Below, one piece after another: positions 1 to 7,700 of a DNA stretch of 34,065 bases. The notes under the pieces are model-generated. The model was given only the letters and a program-made list of their open reading frames with translations, searched no databases and had not been told where the DNA came from. The first letter of the stretch is position 1, and every line of letters starts with the position of its first letter. This DNA comes from DATEPR01 sp036503065 (GTDB taxonomy: Bacteria > Actinomycetota > Actinomycetes > Mycobacteriales > Pseudonocardiaceae): NCBI GenBank assembly GCA_036503065.1, contig DASXXM010000552.1, positions 1 to 34,065 on the forward strand, read 5' to 3'. The translations under genes were made by a program, and so were the position numbers.

Positions 1-1183
1 CGCTGTGCCGGCGTTCCTGCTCCGGACCGAGCACCAACTCCCGTCCGACGCCGTCCAGCACATTGGCCGCCACCCGCGCCAGGAAGTTCAGCCGCCCCTC
101 CGTCGCGGGCATCAGCTCCGTGCGCAGGAACTGTGTGACGGCGTCGACCAGCTCGGTGGCCGATGGTCGGCCCTGGAGATCAGCCGGTGGCGGCGCGGGG
201 ATGTCCTGGGCCGGTTCGGCGGGCAGTCCCAACGCGAGCAGCAGGTCGTGCTCCTGCTCGCAGACCCGGCGGCCGATCGCGGCCAGCTCCACCGACCGCG
301 TCACGCCCGACAGGTGTGACTCGGCCATCTGTCGGCAGAGCACGGCCCAGCGCGCGGTGCCGTAGATCTGCCACCACAGCACGTCCCGCGGATCGGGGCG
401 CCAGCCTGCCACCGCCGCGTAGCCGTCGAGCAACTCGTCAACACTGCCGAACCCGCCCACGGGCAATGGCGATCCGAACCGCCAGCATTTCACGCACAGC
501 CAGCCGAGATCCTCGCGCGGGTCGCCCCGGTGGACCAGTTCCCAGTCGAGCACCGCCCGCAGCCCGTCCGGCGCGATGATCAGGTTTCCGGTACGGAAGT
601 CGCCGTGCACGACCGTCTCCGGGACCGGGTCGGGCCGGTGCCGCGCCAGCCAGTGCAGCGCGATCTCGATCGTCGGCAGTGGCTCGCCCACGGTGTCGTA
701 GTCCGCGCGCAGCCGTGCCAGCGGCTCGTATGACTCCAGCCCTGGGACAGTGCTATATGCTATAGCATGTATTCGGGCGAGTGTCCGGCCCAGGTCGGTG
801 GCCATCGTCGTGCGTGCGGCGGCGTAGCGGTCCTCGCGCAGCAGTTTGCGTGCGATCGTCTCACCGGCGACGTGCTCGGTGATCAGGTACGGCGTGCCCA
901 GCACGGCCGGATCGGTGCCCGCGTCGACGAGGCGCGGGACCGGCACGGCCATTCGTGCCGCGGCGGCGATGGCGGCCGCCTCCCGCGTCATGCCACCGGG
1001 CCGAACCGCGCCGGGCGGGTCGCGGCGCAGCACCAGGTTATGCCGGACTTTCCCGGTGCGGACCTCGAACGACCAGGTCTCCCGGCTGGCGCCGCCGGTG
1101 AGCCGGGTCAGCCGGTCGACCTTCACCTCGCATCCGAACACCACGCTGAGCCTGCGGGCCAGCAGGGCCGCCAAATCCGCCAT
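1..1183 (-). CDS. Phosphotransferase (APH) family kinase, 3' end beyond window
   Basis: The reading frame opens at the ATG complementary to 1181-1183 and runs off the left edge after 394 codons, so the C-terminus is missing. The Brenner-type kinase motif HGDFRTGN is at residues 193-200, followed by LDWE at 212-215, the metal-binding Asp region. The N-lobe carries LTRLTGGASRETW, typical of ACAD10/ACAD11-like phosphotransferases. These commonly sit beside acyl-CoA dehydrogenases and are thought to phosphorylate small hydroxy or hydroxyacyl substrates; true antibiotic kinases are a separate branch. The context fits: the tail of an acyl-CoA dehydrogenase lies 19 bp upstream on the same strand. 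Residues 140-144 (AIAYS) use a run of codons rare in this genome (GCT ATA GCA TAT AGC) that coincides with an AT-rich palindrome. Family assignment is firm; the substrate is unknown. Confidence 0.9.
   Translation of the reverse strand, partial: MADLAALLARRLSVVFGCEVKVDRLTRLTGGASRETWSFEVRTGKVRHNLVLRRDPPGAVRPGGMTREAAAIAAAARMAVPVPRLVDAGTDPAVLGTPYLITEHVAGETIARKLLREDRYAAARTTMATDLGRTLARIHAIAYSTVPGLESYEPLARLRADYDTVGEPLPTIEIALHWLARHRPDPVPETVVHGDFRTGNLIIAPDGLRAVLDWELVHRGDPREDLGWLCVKCWRFGSPLPVGGFGSVDELLDGYAAVAGWRPDPRDVLWWQIYGTARWAVLCRQMAESHLSGVTRSVELAAIGRRVCEQEHDLLLALGLPAEPAQDIPAPPPADLQGRPSATELVDAVTQFLRTELMPATEGRLNFLARVAANVLDGVGRELVLGPEQERRHS
753..768. repeat. AT-rich palindrome copy inside the kinase gene
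   Basis: The 15-mer CTATATGCTATAGCA at 753-767 contains the perfect 12-bp palindrome ATGCTATAGCAT at 757-768. The same 15-mer recurs exactly at 15997-16011, with an inverted 13-bp copy at 16016-16028. Within the kinase it is read in frame as codons GCT ATA GCA TAT AGC, which are otherwise avoided here. Its role is unknown; an operator or recombination-type site is possible. Confidence 0.75.
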
Positions 1184-1186
1184 CCG

Positions 1187-1216
1187 TTCAGCCTGGCACC
1201 TTTCAGCCTCGCACCT
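1187..1216. repeat. 15-bp tandem duplication before the kinase start
   Basis: TTCAGCCTGGCACCT (1187-1201) is followed directly by TTCAGCCTCGCACCT (1202-1216), with one mismatch. The duplication spans the stop codon of the acyl-CoA dehydrogenase remnant and the leader of the kinase gene, so it may have moved the kinase ribosome-binding region away from the upstream stop. It looks like a simple slippage event. Confidence 0.7.
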
Positions 1217-1334
1217 TGTGTGGGCCGGCGAAGCCGAACAGATAGCCCGCGATTCGGCGCAACTGGATCTCCTCGGAACCCTCCGTGATCCGGTAGCGGC
1301 GGTGGTGGCGGCAGATGTGCTCGAACGGGGTGTG
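1203..1334 (-). pseudogene. C-terminal remnant of an acyl-CoA dehydrogenase
   Basis: On the minus strand, about 43 codons ending at the TGA complementary to 1203-1205 read as the extreme C-terminus of an acyl-CoA dehydrogenase: PFEHICRHHRRYRITEGSEE followed by IQLRRIAGYLFGF. The TEGSEEIQ stretch is the family's conserved C-terminal segment around the glutamate loop. Upstream of about 1334 the frame loses all family resemblance and reaches a TGA within about 20 codons, so more than 300 N-terminal residues are gone. The stop sits 19 bp before the phosphotransferase ATG, the usual ACAD-kinase operon spacing. The remnant implies that a deletion or insertion junction lies close to 1335. Confidence 0.75.
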
Positions 1335-1475
1335 CCGGGTCCGACGTGGGCATGTTGTGCCGACGAGGCCTCCTGCCCGACGCGCTCACAATTGCGATCG
1401 GGTATGCAGAACGCCAAATCCCGGGACCGGCCAAGCAGCGGACGGCAACCGAAGCCACACGCGAACAACACCCAG

Positions 1476-1505
1476 CGGGTGGGGCGGGACGAACCGCCCC
1501 ACCCG
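1476..1505 (-). terminator. Strong hairpin after the GH92 gene
   Basis: A perfect 12-bp GC-rich stem (CGGGTGGGGCGG pairing with its complement) closes a 6-nt loop, GACGAA. It lies 3 nt beyond the GH92 stop codon. There is no clear U-tract on either side, as is common for actinomycete terminators. It would isolate the GH3-GH92 transcript from the downstream kinase. The rest of 1335-1475 shows no recognisable gene. Confidence 0.8.
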
Positions 1506-1508
1506 GAC

Positions 1509-4500
1509 TCAGGGCGCCGGGCAGAGATTCATGGGCAGGACCCCGGTTCCGGAGATCGTAGCCGTGACGGAGTGCACGATGACCGGCCCACCGGACGCGA
1601 TACGGAAATCGGACTGGTTGTTCTCCGCCTCCGCGACCGCCGCATCCGGCAACGACATCGTTGTGGTCAACCAGGTATTGGTGTTCGTGTTCTGCACCGA
1701 TCCGACAGCCGTGTAGGCGCTGCCGCCCTGCTTGTCGTACTGGAGGGTCCACGAGTTCGTACCCGAGTCGTAGTACGAGAACGTGACCGTCGCCGCGAAG
1801 TCGCCATTGTGCGCGATTCGAGGGTCAACCTGGAAGTACATGTTCAGGTCGTTCGCGACCTCCTGAACCGTGCTGCGACCACTCAGGCCACCGACCGTCA
1901 CCGGTGTGGTCGTGCCGTCGCCACCTTCGCGCTGGGTGATTCCGTTGTCGACGTTGGTCGTGCCGAGCGTGGTGCACACCGTTGCCGTGTTGCCCGGGCC
2001 GACGACCGCGACCGGCACGGGCAACGTCGGCAGTGGTACGGCTGGTGTCGAGCTCAGCGCGAAGCCGACCGAGTTGAAGCCCTGCGGCGCGTTCGCGGCC
2101 ACGTCGAAGGACACCGTCGCCGTGGCCGTCCCGTTGCTCACCTGGGCGGTGCCCGACGCCGGCGTGACGGTGACTCCGGTTGGCGGCTGCGCCGTCCAGT
2201 GCAACTGCTGGATGCCTGCTGCCTTGTTGCCGTACGCGCCGACGCCGAGCGTGAAGGTGAGTTGTGCCTGCGTTGTCGAGCCTGCCGTCGCGGTGAGGCT
2301 CGTTGGCGCGCTCGTCACGGCAGACGGCACGACGCCGGTCGGGAACGTGAGCGGGCCGGCCGGATAGGACGGCGGCGCGTCCGACGGCGCGGCCGCCCAC
2401 CGGGTGTCGGGCGTGGTGGAGATCCCGAAGTCCAGATGGGTGGACCGGCCGTCCACCGGGATCCAGTCCCTTGTGGACGTACGCCCGTTCACGGACAGGC
2501 TCGTGACGTAGCCCTGGTCGGACGCGCCCGGCGCGGTCACGGTCACCTGGTGGCCCGGCAGGTTGAGCCGTACCACGGGGAACAGCGGCGCGCCGAGGAC
2601 GAGCACGGGGGCACCGGGAGTCGCCGGGTACATGCCCAGCGCCGCCCACACGTACCACGAGCTCATCGAGCCGAGGTCGTCGTTGCCGGGCTCGCCGGCC
2701 GGGGTCGCCGAGTAGACGTTGTCCAGCAGCCGGTGCACTTCCGCCTGCGTCTTGTACGGCGCGCCCGCGTAGTCGTAGACCCACGGCGCCAGCAGGTCGA
2801 CCTCGTTGCCGGCCCAGTAGAACGGGGCGTTCGGGCCGACGTTGTCCTGCTGGAAGAACGTGTCCAGCCGGGCCACCGCGGCCGGGCCGCCGCCCATCGC
2901 GGTGATCAGGCCGTGCAGGTCCTGGGGCACCATCCACGCGTACTGGGCGGCGTTGCCCTCCTGGAAGCCGGACTGCCCGAAGTTGCTCAGCCCGTCGGTG
3001 ACCGGGTTGCCGGCGGGGAAGTTGCCGTTGTCGGTTCTCGGTTGCAGGAAACCGGAGTCCACGTTGAAGATGTTGGTCCAGTTCTGCGACCGCCGCAGGA
3101 ACGTCCGGTAGGTGTCGGTGGCGCCGGTCGCGTGCGCGAACGCGGCGATCGCGGCGTCGTCGGTGGCGTACTCCAGGGTCAGCGACGCGCCGTCCGGCAC
3201 TGCCGATCCGTCGGTCGCGGTGTCGTTGGCGGCGTATCCGTTGGCCAGGTAGGAGCTCAGACTCGGTCGTTCCTGGTAGTAGCCCTGGCCCAGGTTGGTG
3301 CTGTTCTGCGGCTGCGTGGCACCCTTCACCATCGCGGCGAGGGCGGCGTGCGTGTCGAAGTCGCGGGCGCCGAAACTGTAGGCCTCCGCGATGATCGCGT
3401 CGGCCGAGTCGCCGCCCATCATGCCGGTGTACGCGCTGGCCACCGGCCACTTCGGCAGCAAGCCGCCCTGCTGGGCGTCGTTGACCAGCGACTGCATCAT
3501 CTGGCTTGTCTGTTGCGGCACCAGGGAAGCCAGCAGCGGGACCTCGGAACGGTAGATGTCCCAACCGGAGAACGCGGTGTACTGCGCTTGGCCGGGCGCC
3601 AACTGGTGCACCTGGCCGTCCATGCCGAAGTACCGGCCGTTGGCGTCGCTGTAGACGGTCGGGGCCAGCAGCGTGTGGTAGAGCGCCGTGTAGAACTGGA
3701 CCTGCTGGGCGTGGGTGCCGCCGCCGACCTGCACTTCCGACAGCAGTTGCCGCCACCGTGCCCTGGTCTGTGCGGCCACCGCCGCCACGTTCCAGCCGTG
3801 CTCCTCGGCGCGCAGGTTGGCCGCGGCCTGGTCGGTGCTGATGTAGCTGACCGACACCTGCATGCCGACCTGTGCGTCGGCCGTCGTGTCGAAGCCGACC
3901 CAGGCGCCGGAGCCCTGGCCGGACGTGCTGGCGCGGGAGCCCGGGGTGACCGTGGTGCCCTGCCACGTGCCGAACGTGGTGAACGGCCGGTCGAACTTCG
4001 CGACGAAGTACACCGTCGACGAGTTGGGCTTGTCGCAGAACTTGCCCTCGGTCATCGACCCGCTGACCTCGTCGGTCCCGACCACGGACACGTTGGCGGC
4101 GGTCAGGGTCGCCTGCGAGTCGCCCGCCTTGAACAGCAGGTTGGCCGATGTCGTTGCCGGGTAGGTGAACCGGCCGATGCCGGTCCTGGTGGTCGTGGCC
4201 ACGTCGACGCCAACGGCCGACGTGCCGGTGCCCAGCGTGGTCGAGTAGGAACCGGGATGTGCGGTCTCCGCGGTGTGGGTGAACGGTTCGGTGGTGGCGG
4301 TCGGGTTCATGCCGATCGCGCCGACGGTCGGCAGGATCGGCAGGTCACCGGCGATGCCGCAGCCCGCGCCGGACTCGTGCGTCACGCTCAGCCCGATGGT
4401 CGACGTGTCCGCGAAGTTGTAGCCGCCGGACGAGGGGCGGGACGTCGTGTCCGGGCTCCAGTCCAGCATGCCGAACGGGGCGGCGGCGCCGGGGAACATG

Positions 4501-4676
4501 TTGACGGGCCCGACGACGCCGCCACCGTCGCCGGTGCCGATGAACGGGTCCACCAGTGCCGTCGGGTCGCCGACCGGTGCCGGCGCTGCCGCGGCGCCGG
4601 CGACCGGCACCGCCACGACCGCCAGCACCGCGGCCAACCCGACACCGAACGCGGTGGCTCGGGACGTGAGTCTCAC
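1509..4676 (-). CDS. Secreted GH92 family alpha-mannosidase
   Basis: The product is 1055 aa from the GTG complementary to 4674-4676, which follows a GAGGGTGAGGA ribosome-binding region; an ATG further upstream would extend into sequence unlike the family. Residues 1-31 are a signal peptide. The GH92 fold spans about 40-770 with the family landmarks GWDIYRSEVPLL (371-382), the FQEGNAAQYAW acid motif with E573, YWAGNEVD (620-627), and GNDDLGSMSSWYVW with the candidate base pair D666/D667. A C-terminal extension of about 270 residues forms one or two beta-sandwich modules, probably sugar- or wall-binding. GH92 enzymes are exo-alpha-mannosidases, usually calcium dependent and mostly alpha-1,2-specific, that trim mannans or N-glycans. 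It is the second gene of the GH3 operon, 41 bp after the GH3 stop. Linkage specificity cannot be read from the sequence. Confidence 0.93.
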   Translation of the reverse strand: MRLTSRATAFGVGLAAVLAVVAVPVAGAAAAPAPVGDPTALVDPFIGTGDGGGVVGPVNMFPGAAAPFGMLDWSPDTTSRPSSGGYNFADTSTIGLSVTHESGAGCGIAGDLPILPTVGAIGMNPTATTEPFTHTAETAHPGSYSTTLGTGTSAVGVDVATTTRTGIGRFTYPATTSANLLFKAGDSQATLTAANVSVVGTDEVSGSMTEGKFCDKPNSSTVYFVAKFDRPFTTFGTWQGTTVTPGSRASTSGQGSGAWVGFDTTADAQVGMQVSVSYISTDQAAANLRAEEHGWNVAAVAAQTRARWRQLLSEVQVGGGTHAQQVQFYTALYHTLLAPTVYSDANGRYFGMDGQVHQLAPGQAQYTAFSGWDIYRSEVPLLASLVPQQTSQMMQSLVNDAQQGGLLPKWPVASAYTGMMGGDSADAIIAEAYSFGARDFDTHAALAAMVKGATQPQNSTNLGQGYYQERPSLSSYLANGYAANDTATDGSAVPDGASLTLEYATDDAAIAAFAHATGATDTYRTFLRRSQNWTNIFNVDSGFLQPRTDNGNFPAGNPVTDGLSNFGQSGFQEGNAAQYAWMVPQDLHGLITAMGGGPAAVARLDTFFQQDNVGPNAPFYWAGNEVDLLAPWVYDYAGAPYKTQAEVHRLLDNVYSATPAGEPGNDDLGSMSSWYVWAALGMYPATPGAPVLVLGAPLFPVVRLNLPGHQVTVTAPGASDQGYVTSLSVNGRTSTRDWIPVDGRSTHLDFGISTTPDTRWAAAPSDAPPSYPAGPLTFPTGVVPSAVTSAPTSLTATAGSTTQAQLTFTLGVGAYGNKAAGIQQLHWTAQPPTGVTVTPASGTAQVSNGTATATVSFDVAANAPQGFNSVGFALSSTPAVPLPTLPVPVAVVGPGNTATVCTTLGTTNVDNGITQREGGDGTTTPVTVGGLSGRSTVQEVANDLNMYFQVDPRIAHNGDFAATVTFSYYDSGTNSWTLQYDKQGGSAYTAVGSVQNTNTNTWLTTTMSLPDAAVAEAENNQSDFRIASGGPVIVHSVTATISGTGVLPMNLCPAP

Positions 4677-4717
4677 GATGTCCTCACCCTCAGTTGCCGT
4701 GCAGGGACGAAGAAAGA

Positions 4718-7700
4718 TCAGCCGATCGCCGCGGCGAAGACGTGCAGGGGCGCGGTCTTGACGTCCGGCAGCGTCACCGACGCGACGGTCTTGCCGGCCT
4801 GAAGGGCGACGGAGTCGTAGAAGACGGTGGCCTTCCACGGCGTCGGGCCGTTGGAGAAGTTGCCGTAGGCGGCGGTCACCGCGATGTCGCCGCCGGGGAA
4901 CGGTGTGGTGGACGCCCAGTCGCCGAAGCCGACGGTGAACTGCTGCGTGCTGCCGTCGGTGTAGGTGATCGTGCCGGCGCCGGAGGACTGGCCGTTCGCG
5001 GCGGTACCCAGGAAGCCAAGCGTCGCACCGGTTCCGGTGATGGTGAACGCGCGCCCGTCCGCCTCGACGTTGTCGCCCGAGCCTGCCGGCGAGTTCGGCC
5101 AGGTGAACGCCAGCCCGTTGTGGGTGAGGGTGGCCCCCGGGGTCAGCCCGACGGCAGCGAGCGCCTGGGCGGAGAGGCTGTTGCCGCCGCCGTCGATGTT
5201 GCCCGGCGCCCGGTTGGTGTCATCGGTGATCGACACGTTGTTGAAGCCAGCGGCGAGCGTCGCGTACGGCACCTGGGTCACCGCGGACGAGACGCCTGCC
5301 GGCACACCGCCGACGGTCTCGGTGACACCCACCACCTGCCCGCCTGGCTGCTGCCCAGCGGGCGCGGTGACGGTCCATGTGGTGGCGACCTGGCTGCCGG
5401 AGCCGACCGTGACGAACGAGTTCGGCGTCGTGTTCGTCGCCGTCCAGCCGCCGGGCAGGTTCAGTGCCAGCGTCACGTCGCTCAGTGCCGTCGGCGACGG
5501 GTTGGTCAGCGTGGTCGTCACCGCACCAGATCCGCCTGCCGCGATCGCGGCGGGCGCCGTGATCGACAGGTGGTCCGACTTGATCGACATCGCGAAGACG
5601 TGCAGCGACGGGATGCCGCCCTGCGGCTGCGGATTGCCCTGCGGCATGGTCACCGACTGCACCGTCCTGCTCGGGTCGAGCGTGACCGGGAAGTAGTCGA
5701 TGGTGGCCTGCCAGCCGGTGCGGTTGCCGGGCTGGTTGCCGTAGGGCGCCCGGATCGCGACGTCACCGCCTGCCGGCGGCGTGCCGTTCGCCCAGTCGCC
5801 GAAGGCGACCGTGAACGGCTGGGTGGTGCCGTCGGTGTAGGTGATCGTGCCGTTGCCGCTGCTGGCTCCCCACGCGCTGGTGCCGAGGAAGCCCAGTGTC
5901 GAGCCGGAGCCGGTGAAGTTGATCGTCTGGCCTGCGGCCACCACGTTGTCCCGCTGGCCGGGGCCCGCGTTCGGCCAGGTGAAGGTCAGTCCGTTGTGGA
6001 CCAGCGGCGCGCCGGGCTGGATGCCGACGGCGGCCAGTGCCTGCGCCGAGTAGCTCGCGCCGGCACCGTCGAGGTTGGCCGTGCCCCGGTTGTCGTCGCT
6101 GGTGATCGCGGAGTTGTTGTACGCCGCGGTGAACGACGCGAAGGCCACGTTCACCTGGGTGAAGGCGGAACTGTCATGGGCGTTGCGGACCGTGGCGTCG
6201 GCGTTCAGGGTGAACGCGCCCGCGGCACCTGTGGGCACCGAGACCGCCCACGTGGTCGTGACCTGCTGGCTGGCGCCGACAACGGCGAAGGTGGCCGGGG
6301 TGGTCGCCGTTGCGGTCCAGCCGGTGGGCAGGTCGAGTGCCATGGCCACGTTGCGCACGGTGGTGGTGCCGGTGTTGGTGAACGTCGACGTGACGGTCGC
6401 GGCCTTGCCGGCCTGTGCCAGCGCCGGGGCGCTCACCGACACGGCGTGGCCGACCACGATCGGCGTGCTGCCGCTGACCCCGTTGACGGTCGCGGTGATG
6501 GTGGCCGCGCCGTCGCCGACCGCCGTGACCAGGCCCTTGCGGCTGACCGTCGCCACCCGCGGGTCGCTGCTGCGGTAGCTGACGCGTGCCTTCGACAGGT
6601 CCGCGAAGCTGCCGTCGGTGTTGGCGGCCATGACGATGTTGTCCGCGGTGACGCTGAGGTTCCGCTGTTCCAGCGCCGGGTTCGTGTCGTCGGCGAGCCA
6701 CGGGTTCTTGCCGGTCAGGTCCAGGGTCTGGCCGACCTGGAAGTCGACCCGGTCGGGCTGCACCGTGACGGTCCGCACCCGCGGCCGCAGCGCGCCGGTC
6801 ACCGCGACGTCGGCGGTGCCGCGGATGTCGGCCGAGCTGGCGCCCACGCCGAACGTGTAGGTTCCGTTGTACACCACCGATTTCATGGTGGTGGAGTCCG
6901 AAACGGACAGTCCGGGCGCGGACACGGCCAGCGTGATGTGCTGGCTCTGGCCGGGCCGCAGCACGCCGGTCTTCTGGAAGCCGACCAGCCGTTGCTTGGG
7001 CAACGTCACGCCGGGCACGGTGAACGGCGTCGCCGCGTACAGTTGCGCGACCGTGCTGCCGGCCGTGGTGCCGGTGTTTCTGACGGTCATACTGACGTGC
7101 ACGGTGCCGTTGGCGTCCACCGACTTCCGGTCCGCGTGGATGTCGGAGTAGGTGAAGTTCGAGTAGCTCAGGCCGTAGCCGAACGGGTAGGTCGGCGTGC
7201 CGGTGAAGTACTGGTACGTGCGGCCAAGGCCGCCGGTCGCGGCGGGGGTCAGGTTGTAGTTGGACATGTCCGGCAGCTGGGAGTCGTTGGCGTACCAGGT
7301 GAAGTTCAGGTGCCCGTCCGGATTCTGCTTGCCGAACAGCACATCCGCGAGCGCGGTGCCCTGGCTCTCGCCGTTGAAGCCGCTGAACAGGACGGCGGGC
7401 AGCTTGCCCTGGACGTCGTCGATGGTGACCGGGCCGCCGGACTGGATCACCAGCGCCGTGTTCGGGTTGCCCAGCGCGGTGGCCTGGTTGATCATCGAGC
7501 CGTAGTTGCCCGGCATGGCGATGGTGGTGCGGTCCTTGCCCTCGTCCGCGATGCCGTGGTCGGTGCCCACGAACAGGATGACGAGGTCGGCGGTCTTGAT
7601 ATCGGCCTGGGTCTGCGCGCTGAGCACCGCCGGGGTGGTTGCGGTGGTCGAGGTGGCGGCGGCATCGAAGACGATGGCGGCGTTGGGATTGGCGGCCCTG

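Noticed and set aside
846..4802. Very long open frame on the plus strand opposite the GH92 gene
   Set aside because: It is Arg/Gly/Val-rich, shows no domain, and mirrors the GC-rich codon pattern of GH92 on the other strand, which has full catalytic motifs.
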